64,000 bases of DNA from Acanthamoeba sp. SK_2022b (lineage: Eukaryota; Discosea; Longamoebia; Acanthamoebidae). Both the position numbers and the translations under genes were made by a program. Below, piece by piece: positions 22,201-34,551 of this stretch (within the stretch, counting starts at the first letter, position 1; the number at the start of each line of letters is the position of its first letter). Location of the stretch: NCBI GenBank assembly GCA_027943245.1, contig JANDJZ010000020.1, positions 1 to 64,000 of the forward strand, in the 5' to 3' direction. The notes beneath the pieces are model-generated. The model was not told the DNA's origin. It worked only from the letters and a program-made list of their open reading frames with translations, and did no database searches.

Positions 22201-25200
22201 TGAATCTCCGATGCACCACGGACAAGGTGCCAACGTCGAGCCTGCATTACCAGATCATCAAGGACATCGACGTCATCCTGGAACTGCAGCGGCCTACAGA
22301 TGATAAGGACCATAAATACCCAGAGATCAAGGTACCGACCGTAAACCAAGTCAGAGCTAGATTATTTCTCCATTCTTATAAGTTCACTTGAAAATGGCCG
22401 TAATGCTGACCTCTCGTTTTTGCGTAGATCGCGGGCAACATTTCTTCCATTGAAGTCTCCCTCACCGACTCGCAGTTTACCATGTTGCTCGGCATTTGGA
22501 AGGAAAACATGCTCGAAGGACCTAACGCACTTGACGACGACCGTAAGCCACTCTGCGCACCAATTCTGGCCAAAGTGCTCTACTATTTTGACTGCTCAAC
22601 TCACCGCTGTATCTCTTCCACTGCAGTGGGCCACGATGAAGAGGAGAAGAAAAAAGACTCACCAGAGACGCCGCACAACGACAAGGTAGAGCACAAGGAA
22701 CCCTACATCAACATGCAGATCGCGCTCACCATGGGCCGTCTTGCACTGGAGCTCACCAAAGACCCGTCGCCAGGCTTGTACGTCGTGTGCTCATTGCTCT
22801 ACTTTCCTCACCGCCGTCCCGCTTCAGTTTACCTGCTAACTCTTTGCTCCCATCCGCTTGTGAAGCCACTTGCGCAAAGATTCTCCGTTGTCGCCCTATC
22901 CCGAGTCGATGGTGAAGTTCGACGCGACAAAGCTCAAAGTGTTGGTCTTGCTGCTCTCCAACGACTCCATTGTGGTACCTAATGACACCCGCAACTATTG
23001 TTCTTTTTGTCTTGCTGGCTATGGCAACTCACCCACTGCTCTGGGTAGACCGAGTTTTCTGTGCGCGATGTCAACCTGCTGGATACACGACCCACGGACA
23101 ATCAATTCCAGGTTTCGTTTTTCTATTGCTCAAGCCACTAATGCAAAAGTAGGAGACTGAGTCAGACACTCCGCAGCACCTGATCACCACGAACGGTGAG
23201 GATCTGCTGAAGATCAAGGATGTCCTGGCGTCACAGGCCAGCGATGCAGAATTCGCGGATGACGCCAGCGAGCGGGAAGTCGACCCCACCACGGACAAGG
23301 GCAAGGAGCGCGAGGGGACCGATTCTCCGGCGCCCAACCGGCTCAAGGCGTCGGCGGGCAAGAAGCGCTCACAGGGTCTCCGCCACAGCTCGCCCAAGTC
23401 TTCGCAGGGTCTCCGACAAAGCGACGAGAAGACAGACAAACGAAGGTATGCGCCCCTTTCACGTTTGAGCTCGACATTTTCGTTAGGCCACGGTTCACGC
23501 GTATCTTTTTTGCACATCAGGAAACTTCTGGTACATTACGTGCGCAAGCCGGATGGCGAACAGAAGATGTCAGCGGAGCTCATATGCGCTCGTGGCGTGG
23601 TCATCCCCGATGCTGTCTATGCCATCAAGGTAACCAGCGCCAGGGCCAGCTGAACGCTTCGGTTCACTCACGTGCGATGTAACGACATCTGCCTACAAAA
23701 CGCAGGACTTCATCTGGCCCAAGATCGACGAGCTCACACAAATTAACGACGAGAGGCAGCAGCTGGCACAGGCATCGCAGAAGCCGCAGTCCCAAACGTC
23801 ACAGCGATTCCAGGTCTGCTTTGCATAGAGCCTCTTCTAGCCAGCAACTCTCAATTTCTCACTTTACGCATTATGAAATGTTCTGTCTACTGCATCGCGA
23901 ACAGATGTGCTTCCACGTGCGCGACCCCGAGCTATACTTCCTCGAAGATCCGAAGCGGCTGGACACGCCCCGAGTGCTCGTTCGCACGGATCTCATCTAT
24001 CGCTACCTCACGGACTCACACGTCGACAACCTCACCTACGCCACTTCGCTCATGCTCGAGCGTTTCGAGATCAGGAAGAGCGCTCTCGACGTACGTCGCA
24101 TCTTTACTGTTTCTCCTCATGCAAGGCTTGCCTCTGGCAACCTGCAGTTGCTCACCCAGATATTTTTATACATATACATATATATACTGTTATTGTTTGC
24201 TGCCTCTTCGTTGTTCTAGGATTGCGGTGAGGCCATCCTGCCGCCGATTGACTTTTCCTTCAACTACGAGCGAGTGGGCCCCAAGCTGGAGGTCTATGCT
24301 CATCTCGATCCCATCAATCTGACCTTCTCCTACAAGGTACACCATGCCGTGCCGTCTGCGCACCGAGACGAGGCATTCAGCTCTTCACAACTTACATTTG
24401 TCGGCGACAGGACTACCTGCTGTTGAGCAAGGTGGTGGTGGCTTTGGCGCCGCCCTCTAATCCCGACGCGGAAACAGGCACCTACCAGGGCCCTGGGGTG
24501 GGGACCATGTCCGAGACATCGCTCGGCTCGTCCCGCTCCAATCCCGGGCCCTACACGGTGCCATTGGCCGACTCTCTGCACGGAATGCCCATGTCCTCTT
24601 CGTTCACAGCCGTGCCAGTGGAGCGCAAGAAGATATCCGACCATCCGGACACGGACCTTCATTCCAAGAAGAGCCTTGTTCTGGGCGGCACCTTCTCTGC
24701 AGGTGCCGCTACCGCCGGAGCCGGTATTCGCCACACAGCCATTCACACCGTTACCTCCGTCTTCGACCCGGCTCTGACGTATGTGTTCTCTTACCAGGCA
24801 CGGCTCTCACTGTGGAGGTGGCCAAGCCAACTGACTCGGCCCACAAAACCATCACTTTGCAAGACATTCCACTCGTCACCCAAACGGTACTCCTCGAGTT
24901 GTTATGAACAGTTGGCTGTCATTAGTTTGAGACTCAATGCGCGCCACGACAGATCAACGTGGAGATAGGCAACCTGCGTTTGTTCTTCATCAACGATTGC
25001 CGCGAGCTTGTGCCTCTCGTTGACGCTCGTATCTCCTCGCTCTCGGCTCAGCTCACCCAAGTGATGCCCCAGGCATGTCTCCCCCCTCTTCCGACATACC
25101 TCGACGATGCTCATTGGTGCTCTCCCTTCCTGCAGATCGAGGGAACCATCAACTTCAAACTGAAGGCCCAGTACTACAACGTGCAGTACGCCAAGTGGGA

Positions 25201-28200
25201 GCCTGTCATCGAGCCATGGGCCTGCGAGGTCGACGTACGTCCTTGCTTGCTCTTGTCCCAAGGCGATGATACACTGATGCTATCCATTGGTACGTCCTGC
25301 CCTGCCCTGCGTGCAGATAGAGAAGACGTCCCTGGTGACCCTGAAGGGAATGGAGGTCCTGAACCTCAACATCACAAAGGCCTTCTTCGACACCATGGAC
25401 TCCACCATCGAAACGTGGAAGGAGGACATGCGCAACGCTACAGTCAAGGACATGGAAGTGGTATGCGTTCCATTCCTCTTGTCTACTGTGAGATTGCGGG
25501 CGTGTGCCGAGGTCTGGTTTGACTCACGCACACCACGCATGACAGGCCAAGAAGACCGCCGAGAAGCGCAAGGGCTTCTCTCCGCTGTTCTTGTCGAACA
25601 TGACGGAGCAATCCATCCGCTGGTGGTTCCCAACGGTACCTGCGCTGAGCAACGGTGGTGAGCTGGCCCATAAAACCGGCGACTAACGCTCAGGGGAGTG
25701 CAGCAGTCAGGCCAAGAACCCTACAAGCGCAAGCTCAAGCCGAACGCGGTGATCCCCCTTCGCGAGGAGCTGCAGAAGTGGGCCGACGCGCCCAAGGGCA
25801 CCAACTCCAAATACGCCAGCTCAGACTCACAGAGGTACATGAACGCTTTATCATCATATCGCCCGGATTTGAGCGCAACGTTGCCGGTGCTCATCGCGGC
25901 CGTCTCGGTGGTACTATCACGCCAGGACGATCGCTATCGAGTTGCACAAGATCAACGAGTTCCGAGAGATCGGCAACCTTCCGCTGCACAAGGTGGGCAA
26001 GTACCTCATTCCGCTCCTACCCATCGAAACCGAGGAGCAGGTCTACGCCATCTACGAGGTACACACAGCCGACCTTGGATCTGCACTTACTTTCATTACG
26101 TGAGAAACTACGTGCTTAATCATTCTCTCTCTCTCTCTCTCTCTCTGTACATCACAAGGTGGCGCTGGTGGATGGCAGCAAGATGCTCACGCTTCGCTCC
26201 AACGTGCTGCTTCGCAACGAGACGTCGCTCATACTGGACGTGCAAGTGCAGCGGTGGAACAAGACCGTTCATAACGAGCTCAAGTCCATGGCGCCGATGA
26301 CCTCGCAGGCGGTGCCCATCTGGCCATCCAAGACGCGAGCCAACTCTGTGTGGTTCCGGCCGGCGGGCCTCACCGGCAAGGCCCAGCTCAGCGAGCTGTT
26401 GACCGCCAAGGAGTCCGAGTGCGGCTGGTCCGAAACGGGGATCAAATGCTTCGAGCAAGTGTCCACGAGCCACTACCTCAAGTGCCCGGCCGTCTCCGCC
26501 GAGGCGCAGCCCTGTTACCTGGCCGTCAACCTTCAAGTGCACACCAAGCCGAACGCCAAGTACGCTACCCTCGCGCCACAGGTGTGGGGGAGGCGCCATT
26601 AAGGCTCACGCTGCTACACAGGGAGAGAAGCAAGGGAGACCATGTGATCACGATTTCGCCGCCATTGATCCTCGAGAACGTGCTGCTATGCGATATGGAG
26701 TACGCGCTTGTGGATTCGAAGGTGGGCACGCAGCAAAAGGGATTCCTGGCCAGGGGCGAGCAGGTGTCCATCCACCAGCTCGACCCCGAGGCCGAGCTCA
26801 AGCTGACCATTGCCATTCCAGGTTTGCCCGCCCATGCATTTGACCTGCCTTTTTTGCATCATAACAAACGTTATTTGGTCGAATAGGCTACAAGCGGAGC
26901 ATGTTGGTCAACATCACCGGTCCTTCCATCGCGAAGAAGATCGATTTGCCTCCAACGCGCACCAACGCGCACCACCTCTACGTCAACCTGCACAACCGGT
27001 ATGTCACTCACTCTAAACCATTCTCGCCGGTAAAGTAGAAGTGTCTAACGCCAACCGTGGTGTGCTATCGCAGTGTCAACTCGCGGGGCATTCGCAAGGT
27101 GTCGGTGTTTGCGCAGTTCTGGATGCTCAACCACACGGGCCTGCCGCTGTTCTTCAAGCAAGTGCCTCCCGACACCAAGGAGAACGTCGGGGAGATCAAG
27201 GTCACCCGCAAGTACGCCCAGTTGGACAGTCTGGACCCCAAGGACTGGTACGGCGAGGGCGGCGAGCTATTCGGAGAGGTACCCTTCTCCCCCTCCCTGT
27301 CACAGCGACACATTTCGCGATTGCATTTCTTCTCACTTGTATGCATCATACTTCAGAGCGAACACTTTAAGCAACTGGCCCAGCCCATGATGTTCGCCTA
27401 CCACAAACGCGACATTGCTGGCAACAAGGCGTCCGTGAAGATAGCTGACTCCAAGTGGTCCAAGGTGCGCATATTTAAACATTTTATTTCCATTTGGCTA
27501 GTTTCCCGCTCTCGACACAAGGTTTCCTTGACACCTCACGTTCTCCTCCCACCTCGCATGGACTATCAGCCCTTCTCGCTTGAAACAGCCGGCACCACTG
27601 GCGTGGTGGAGATTCAAGACCAGGAAAAGAGCTACAAGAAGAAACGCATTCAGTTCGAGCTCGGCGTTGACATTGACTTCGCGCCCGGCAAGGTACCTTT
27701 CTCCGTGTGGTCTCATCGCGGCGCTCTGGGCGGGCCAAGCTCGTGATGCTCATTTCCGCGCATTTGCATTCATCGCCACCAGTTCGGCCGCACCAAGGTG
27801 GTGACCTTCACGCCGCGCTTGGTGTTGGTCAATCATCTGGATGAGCCCATCTACTACAAGCAGAAGGGCTTTGCCGACATGCAGTACATCCTGCCGGCCA
27901 ACTCCCGACTTCCATTCCACTGGCTCGACCTCACGAAGGAGAACCGCGAGATTGCCGTCTGTCGCGGCGAAGACTGGCACTGGTACGGCCCCGGTTCTGG
28001 TCACCAGGGCCGGTCGATGTGTTTCGAGGATCGGCACTGACCGGCCCCATGATGCGCTCTTTAGGACGGGCCCGTTCTCGGTGGACACGATCGGCACGCT
28101 GGTCATCAAGTGCCGGACGAGGGGAGGCGAGGTGTGGCTCATGAAGGCCGAGGTCAAGCTGGAGAAGGCGACGTGCTTTGTCATCTTCTACGGAGAGGAG

Positions 28201-31200
28201 AAACTCCCTCCGTACAAGGTCACCAACTGGACGAGCTACCCGCTCACCATCTACCAAAAGGTATCCCTGTGCGCCAGTGATGCTCTTCTGTCAGCTGCTC
28301 ATTCGCTTATCCTCCATTTGCCTCTTCTGCAGGCGGTAGGCATCCCTCAAGTCCTGGCCTCTCTTGAAACGGTTCCCTACTGCTGGGACGCACCATCACG
28401 GGTACACCAGCAGCGCGTTGTGCTCACGCTGGCGCTACAGCGACAGACAGCACTAACGCATGTTCTCACGTTGCCCCTGTCCAGAAACACGAGTTGACCG
28501 TGGAGCTGGCGTCCACCACCTTTGTACATAGCTACAACCTGGACCAGATCAAGCTGCACAAACTTCGTAGGGCAGCCCTTCAAAACGTCGTGCCCGTCGA
28601 CGGACAGGTGCAGGAGATTCTCCTGCAGGCCGAGGTAGAGAGCCCGCTCCCATTGTCTGTGACGAGAGAGCTCCGTTGGCTCACTCGTACGCCTCTCTCT
28701 CCCCAGGTGTTCATGGACGGTCCAACGAGGCACCTGAAGATTGTCGACAGCAAGAAGTTCCCGCAGACGCTGAAGCGCGAGGCGCACGAGAAAGGCGAGG
28801 AGCTGCAGGATCGGGTGGCGCACAAGCCCTCGACCAAGTTCACCCTGCAGCTCAAGCACGGCCTCGGTATCTCCCTCATCGACGCCACACCGCAGGAGGT
28901 CGTCTACGTCTCCTTTGGGGACATCCATCTCGAGTACTGCTATTCGGAAGCCTACGGCGCCTCGTACGCGTCGTTCTGCGTGCACCAGTTCCAGGTGGAC
29001 AACATGCTCTATGCCACGCCGCTGCCGGTGGTGGTGTTCAAGGACCCGAACGCAGCCCCGTTCGTGCGCATGCGGGCGGTCAAGAGGAACCCCACCGCCC
29101 GCGAGCTGGAAAAGAACAAGGAACTGGCCTCTTCCATCGGTACGCCTAAATATGCGCCGCGTAGCACACGGCACACGGCATCCAAGGTTGACCTTTGTCC
29201 GTTCGTAAAACAGACTACTACAAGTTGGCAGAGCTGAGCCTGAACGAGATGGACATTTACATCGAGGAGCAGTTCTTGCTGAAGATGGTCAATTTCTTCT
29301 CCCTCAACATATCGAACTGGGGCAAAACGGAGCAGACCGTGGAGGAAGTCACCACCACGTGCGCACGCCCGACTCAAGTTGCTCACTCACTACTGCGCCC
29401 GGTTTGCTTACCTGCTCGTGTGTCATGTCTGCGTAGGGAGAACATCGGCAATTTGGTGCGGCCCACATCGACCGTCGAAGCCAAGAAGCTCTACTTTGAA
29501 CGGCTCACGATCAACCCCATCGCGCTTCACGTCACACTCATGACAACCCCCAACACGCCAGCCGACGAGTGCGTGACCTCCCCCTCTCCCCAATCTCTCA
29601 ATAGCGTCATCCAGTTCATGCTCATTTCGCTGGACGCACACGCTCCCCCCCCCAATGGTGCAGGGAGAACCCGGTCCGCTGGGCGTTTGGTGTGCTGGGC
29701 TTCGGTATCAAGATCCCTGATATCGACCGGGCGCCCATTAGACTCAACTACCTGGACATCCACCACCCGTTCGCCACCTCCAACGAGCTCGTCCAACGAA
29801 TTTCGTCGCACTACATGCGCCAGGCCATCCGCGAGGTACCGCACTCCCCCCCCCTTTCTCATTCCCGCAACAGAGGCCTCTCTCTTTTGAGCTCGCGTCT
29901 TTTGAGCTCACAACGACGCGATGGGTCGTCACAGGCATACAAGGTGCTGGGGTCGTTCGACTTCCTGGGCAATCCGGTGTCGCTGGTGAGCAATCTGGGC
30001 ACCGGCGTGAAGGACTTCTTCTTCCAGCCCATTCAGGCGTTCGCCACCAACCCCAAGGACATCGGCGCCGGCCTCTCCAAGGTACGGGCGCACCGGTGCA
30101 ATCTGCCAGAACTGAAGGTCGTTGTTTGACCTGGTCCGCTCTCTCGCGTCTATTGTGCTGCTTGCGTAGGGGACCTCGTCTCTGGTGAAGAACTCCATGG
30201 TCGGTGTCACCAACTCGCTCAGCAAGGTGACGGACACCGTCGCCACCGGCATCACCAAGCTCTCCGTGAACCACCAATTCCAGTACCTCTATCACTTTCT
30301 CCTCATGAGTGGCACATGTTGCCTTCGTTTTCCCATACTGACCTGTCTCGGTGTGCTACAGGGAGGAACGCATTCAGCGAATCCGAGAGCAACCCACCAG
30401 CGCGGGCCAGGGTCTTTTGCAGGGCGCCAAGAGCCTAGGCAAAGGGCTTGCCTCTGGCGTCGCCGGCGTATTTGTACGTTGTCGGCTCTCACTCGAGGTC
30501 GCCACTAAACACACAGCGACTTACCTTTGCCTTTCCTCCTACCCGTCTCCCCCGCTTTTGTGGACAGGTGGATCCCATCGTCGGAGCAACCAACAAGGGT
30601 GCCGATGGCTCCCACCACTTCTCGCCTGGAGGGTTGGCCAAGGGCCTTGCCACTGGTGTGCTGGGGTAAGATCGCTCTCCCTTTCTAGCGCTGCGCAGGT
30701 ATAGGCTGGCGTAGTCTGTTACTCACTCGTGCAAACTTTTTGTTGTGTGCAGTGTGGTGGTGAAACCCACAGTGGGCGTGTTGGACTCGTTGACCAAGAC
30801 GACGCAGGGCGTCCGCAATCAAGCCGACTCGTCCCATGTGCACTCTCGCGAACGCGTCCGCCTGCCCCGATACATCGGCCAGGACAAAGTCATCTTCGTA
30901 CGCTCCTTCTCCCCTTTTTCACGCAAGGCAAGAAAGGGGAAAGGGGAAGTGCTGATTACCCGTTGTGGTCGTGTACGCACAGCCCTATTCCGAGCTCAAG
31001 GCCTACGGCCAATTCATCCTGTACACGCTGCGGAACGGCGCGTACCAGTCGGAGTGGTACCGATTCCACGAACGTTTCGACGACCAGCGGCGCGTCCTGC
31101 TCGTGACGAACAAGTACGCCTGCCCATCTCCCTCCGGGGCCCACTCAGCCCAAGCCAAGTGTCGGCGTCACACACAATTTGCGATCACTTTTCCCCAGCA

Positions 31201-32146
31201 CGGCGCAGTGGCACTTTTTGCCCTACAACCAAATTTTTGGCTGTTTTCACCAATTTGGCTGTGTCTGGGTCAAACCAAAGTGCTGGCCACGCCTTTTCTT
31301 TTTGCCCCGCTTGCGCCCCGCACACACCCAAACCACCTCGCCGCAAGCAAGAGCAAGAGCCAGCGCTCCGCCGAGCAGGGCACACAACGCACACACCCCT
31401 CGCCGGCGTAACATGGCCGAATCAGCAAAATTTATTGCGAGGGCCTCACTCTGACGACCTCACCACCCCCGCTCCTGTTGGGAGAAAACGGGCCACCACT
31501 CAACTCCGCCGTGCCCCTTCGCTTCTCTTTACCGCAGGGCGGTCGTGTGGGTAAACTCGGAGGATGCTCCCAAGTACAAACAGGAGTGGCGCGTGCGACT
31601 CGAACGTGCGTCTCCCCTCTTAACCCCCCCCCCGCGCTCGTTTCTATTTCTTTGTCTGGCCACCGCCGCAGGTATATATCCGAATTTTTTGGGAGCTAAA
31701 ACGGGGAGTGTCTTTCCTCTTCAAGACGTATTTTTGATTTGTATCTGGCACAAGTCTCGCTTCGCCTCATGTGGCATCTCCTTACGCGACAGAGTGCGTG
31801 TTTATTATTGTTTCTTCTCTCACCAGGCCTCAAATTTGAGGGATCGGTCGAGAAAATAGAAGGCCTGGGCGTGCGTCTCATCGCGCAGCAGGGCCTCAAG
31901 AAGGGCCTCTACACGCTCACGGCCGGCGCGTCTGCCTACTTCCCGCCATCTCTTTCTGTGTCCTCGGCCTCCTCGTCGACCGCGTCCTCGTTGCACGGCG
32001 GCGGTGAGGCTCGTGGGGGCGTCGTCCGGCACGTCCCCATCGCCGACCCGCAGCTCCTAGAGGAAGTTTACCAGGGCATCGTGCAGGCCATCAGCGACGA
32101 AGTGTTGGGCGACCACAAGTGGGACGAAATCATGGCCTACGCGTGA
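16294..32146 (+). CDS. VPS13: VPS13 bridge-type lipid transfer protein
   Basis: About 45 exons encode a protein I estimate at about 3,000 residues. VPS13 is a rod with a hydrophobic groove that moves bulk phospholipid between membranes at contact sites. The N-terminal chorein motif is unmistakable: MFESIVSEILTKYLGKFVKG, then KIAIWGGDVVLKDLEI, FLGELRLKIPWSSI and VIVIRNIFVIAAS. Exons 1 (16294..16468), 2 (16562..16683) and 3 (from 16796) join in phase. A charged, poorly conserved insert follows QFQ near 23,160-23,450. The VAB/SHR-BD region spans roughly 25.7-29.0 kb (LPLFFKQVP, FAYHKRDIAGNKASVKIADS, TPRLVLVNHLDEPIYYKQKG). The APT1/ATG2-C-like end lies at 29.9-30.85 kb (LGSFDFLGNPVSLVSNLGTG, then SLVKNSMVGVTNS and KGLATGVLGVVVKP). 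The PH-like terminus runs from RLPRYIGQDKVIFPYSELKA at 30.85 kb to the TGA at 32144. One intron (21607-21727) is of AT-AC type. The intron at 31114-31537 is, at 424 bp, the longest I noticed. Confidence 0.95.
21607..21727 (+). other. AT-AC U12-type (minor spliceosome) intron in VPS13
   Basis: No AG dinucleotide exists between 21607 and the required downstream exon, so a GT-AG intron cannot join the frames. An AT-AC intron does. The donor ATATCCTCT at 21607 differs from the U12 consensus ATATCCTTT at one base. TCCTTAAC at 21710-21717 is the exact U12 branch-site core. The 3' end CAC at 21725-21727 lies 11 nt past the branch A. Splicing (phase 1) joins FPGYDSLI to RARINSIRFIALSKFLREV, which fits the VPS13 family. 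Confidence 0.85.
21635..21706 (+). repeat. (GTGCGT)n hexanucleotide microsatellite
   Basis: About twelve perfect tandem copies of gtgcgt lie inside the U12 intron, between donor and branch site. In frame it would encode Cys-Ala or Arg-Val repeats, but both frames fail to connect to the VPS13 reading frame without splicing. Confidence 0.9.
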
Positions 32147-32921
32147 AGCCACGGTCCCGCGAGTCCCAAAGAAGAACCTAGGCTCCCTGCACGCGCTACA
32201 TAGCGATTGACTCTCCAGCAACTCATTTGGTAAATATTTATTTTAACGTTTTATTGGCTGCGAGCTGGTAATTTTATTGTGCAGTGGTGATTGGGCGATA
32301 TGGATCTACTCTCGTCGTCATTTCCAGGTATTGCCGCTTGACTGGTGCTGTGTTGTTGTCGTGCACGGTTCCTGCCTAGCGTTCCACCAGTTAGGTGCGG
32401 GGCAGGGGCCTTTTCGCTTTTCTTTGTTCGCTGCTCTGGCTACCTTGCATCTCTCCATTCACCTTTTCTACCCCTTGGCACCCCACGCCCCTTTCTACGC
32501 GTCATCTGGATACGCTCCCGCCAAAACGGCTTCTGTCTCTTCTCGTCTGCTTCCGTCAGTCGTCTGTTCATAAGTTCGCTTCTTCTCGTCTTCTTGCTTC
32601 AAGCGACGCAACAACGCACAACACAAACAAGCCATCTCCCCATCATCATTTTAGCCGCCTCACCGTTTCCCTTCTTGCCCCTCGGACCGGTTCGTGCACA
32701 CCACCAGCTGCACCCTAGCTCTCCTATCTCGAACTCAGTTGCCAAGCCTTCGATCTATACGTCCACGAGAAACCGACCGGTCAAGCCAACCCAACACCCA
32801 ACTACTAGAGCGCCACCTCTCCACCACCAAGTAGTCTTGCGCCAGGGGCCCATTACCAACACAACTACCGCTGTTACGGCCCGCCACGCTTCGTCACCTT
32901 GGCCCTTCCACGCCAGCCATC
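32147..32921. other. VPS13 3' end and 5' region of the CDI-like gene
   Basis: The first ~130 bp turns A/T-rich (tttggtaaatatttattttaacg at 32226-32248), probably the VPS13 3' untranslated end. From about 32400 a pyrimidine-rich sequence (many cttctc, ctcttc runs) continues to the ATG at 32922, consistent with promoter and 5' leader. Open frames here have no recognisable domain. Confidence 0.45.
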
Positions 32922-33359
32922 ATGAAGCGCGACACCAACGCGGAGGGCAACGTTGGCGGGGGTCTCGGCCCTCGAACCGTTCGCTGCAAGCCCACACGTC
33001 GCAGGGAGCCTGCGGCGCGACAGCTGTTCCCGCCAGAGGGCGGCCGCACAACTGACCAGGAGCGACGTGACATCCACGAGTGGCTGGACAGGCTCAAGGC
33101 CAGCCAGCTCGAGGAGAAGAAGCAAAGGTTTGGCATCCTCTTCAGCCACGACCCCGCCGAGGGCATCTACCAGCTCCCCGACCATGACAGCAACGCCTCA
33201 GTCGAACCGACATTGCCAGCCCTGCCTCGGCCAGAGCAGCAGTCTTTCGGCCAACCTGCAGCAGCGTCGACCACCACTCCACCACAAGTCGCCTCGCCGT
33301 CACATATGCGCCGCGAGGAGGCCTCTATCCACTCCCCCACCCACTCGCGCCAACCTTAA
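32922..33359 (+). CDS. CIP/KIP-like (CDI domain) cyclin-dependent kinase inhibitor candidate
   Basis: A single exon encodes 145 residues. Residues ~34-92 follow the layout of the animal p21/p27 CDI domain. First comes a cyclin-binding RxLF motif in AARQLFPP. Then there is a ~32-residue charged segment likely to be helical (ERRDIHEWLDRLKASQLEEK). Last comes QRFGILFSHDPAEGIYQL, aligning with the kinase-binding (R/K)WNFDF...P.EG.YEW block of KIP proteins. The spacer is about six residues longer than in p27. The rest is basic at the N-terminus (VRCKPTRRREPAAR) and Ser/Pro/Gln-rich and probably disordered at the C-terminus, also typical. KIP proteins fold on cyclin-CDK complexes and block them in the nucleus. 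The match rests on one short block with Trp replaced by Phe, so it is a strong candidate, not proof. Confidence 0.6.
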   Translation: MKRDTNAEGNVGGGLGPRTVRCKPTRRREPAARQLFPPEGGRTTDQERRDIHEWLDRLKASQLEEKKQRFGILFSHDPAEGIYQLPDHDSNASVEPTLPALPRPEQQSFGQPAAASTTTPPQVASPSHMRREEASIHSPTHSRQP

Positions 33360-33669
33360 CGACACCAGAATGAACGAGGACAGAAAAACCGAGACCCGCC
33401 CGGACTTGCCTATTGTCGGCCTTACGGGACACCTCTTGTTTGTACACATTGTATCTCGCTCTCCTATTGGCCGCCCGCCTGGTGGTCACCTGTACCATAC
33501 ACCTGTAATCAATGTACCATTCCGCCAGTTGTACACATTTGACCAAAAGTGGCCTGCAAGCATAGCCTCAAGTGCGGTGAGGTCGTTGGCGGTTATTGGG
33601 CCTGCCTCCGGATTTCGAAGCTCTTTTTTGCCTGTCTACTCCGAAAGAACTGTTTATTCGGGCCAGCTC
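33360..33669. other. Intergenic region before the GNAT gene
   Basis: Contains the presumed 3' end of the CDI-like gene and the promoter of the acetyltransferase. A continuous open frame crosses it, but its composition is unremarkable and it does not extend the GNAT domain. I see no further feature. Confidence 0.4.
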
Positions 33670-34498
33670 ATGGACGTGGAGCAGGCCACCCCTGACGGGT
33701 CGCAGCGCCAGACCGGCCGGACTCCGGAGCCCTCGTGGCAAGCAAACATGTTGGTAACCACAGCAGAAGCGGCGCCGGAACATGTCGCTTCGACGTCGGA
33801 GTGGCGGCACGAGTCGGGCTATGTTCTCACGAACGACCCAGCGCGGGTGGACCTCGATGCCCTACATCGCTTCCTTTCCACCGAAGCCTACTGGTCCGTC
33901 GACATCTCCAAAGAGAGAGTGGCCCTCGCTGTACTAGCCCCCTCAATTATTTTTAATAGGAAAATATTTACTATTTTTCTTTTAAATTTTTTATTTTTAT
34001 TCCGTAAACAGGTGAAGCACAGCATTCCCTTCTCGCTGCTGAGCCCAACTGGCGAGTTCGTCGGCTTTTGGTTCGTAGCTTTCTTTTTTCCACCTTTGTC
34101 AGTGCCCCCTCACGATGGTTCTCTTCCACGATGGCCAGCCGGCTCAACACGGACTACGTGACGTTCACCTACCTCTCGGACGTGTATGTGGATAAACGCC
34201 ACCGCAAGCGGGGCCTCTCCAAGTGGTTCCTCGACCACATACTCGCCACGGATTACGTCACCAACGTGCGCAGTGTCTTCCTCATGACCAAGTACACTCA
34301 AAACCTTGATGGTGTGCCGATGACAAGGGACGAGTGCCTGACCTTGCCGCCTTTCCCTTGGTCTCTGCCCGCAGGAGTGCGCAGAAGCTCTACGCCAAGT
34401 TCGGGTTCGAAGTGGTGGAGAATCGATGCATGGTCTACCGACCGGGCGTGGCCAAGGATGTGGGGCGCTACGACTGGCGATTGGTCGAGTACATCTGA
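33670..34498 (+). CDS. GNAT-family N-acetyltransferase
   Basis: Four exons (33670..33918, 34012..34070, 34139..34291, 34375..34498) join in phase. The product is about 195 residues. After a ~55-residue N-terminal extension it follows the order of a compact GNAT group common in bacteria: YVLTNDPARVDLDALHRFLS, YWSVDISKER, the strand PFSLLSPTGEFVGF, NTDYVTFTYLSDVYVDKRHR, then the acetyl-CoA P-loop RHRKRGLSKWF (R/Q-x-x-G-x-G/S variant) and SAQKLYAKFGFEVVE. Such enzymes transfer acetyl from acetyl-CoA to an amine, but the acceptor cannot be read from sequence. The second intron is flanked by an A/T-only stretch. The gene converges with the SnoaL-like gene, with 53 bp between their stops. Confidence 0.8.
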
Positions 34499-34551
34499 AC
34501 GCAACACCTCTCACATTCGCTTTAACGCACGCACGCGGCTCGGTGCGTAGA

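Noticed and set aside
28261..28332. Possible second U12 intron (donor GTATCCCTG in VPS13)
   Set aside because: The donor is only partly like GTATCCTTT. There is no TCCTTAAC-like branch and the end is an ordinary CTGCAG.
32953..34161. A 402-codon plus-strand frame spanning the CDI-like and GNAT genes
   Set aside because: Its first part is out of frame with the CDI-like protein and its end runs through the first GNAT intron. Only the part from 33670 is coding.
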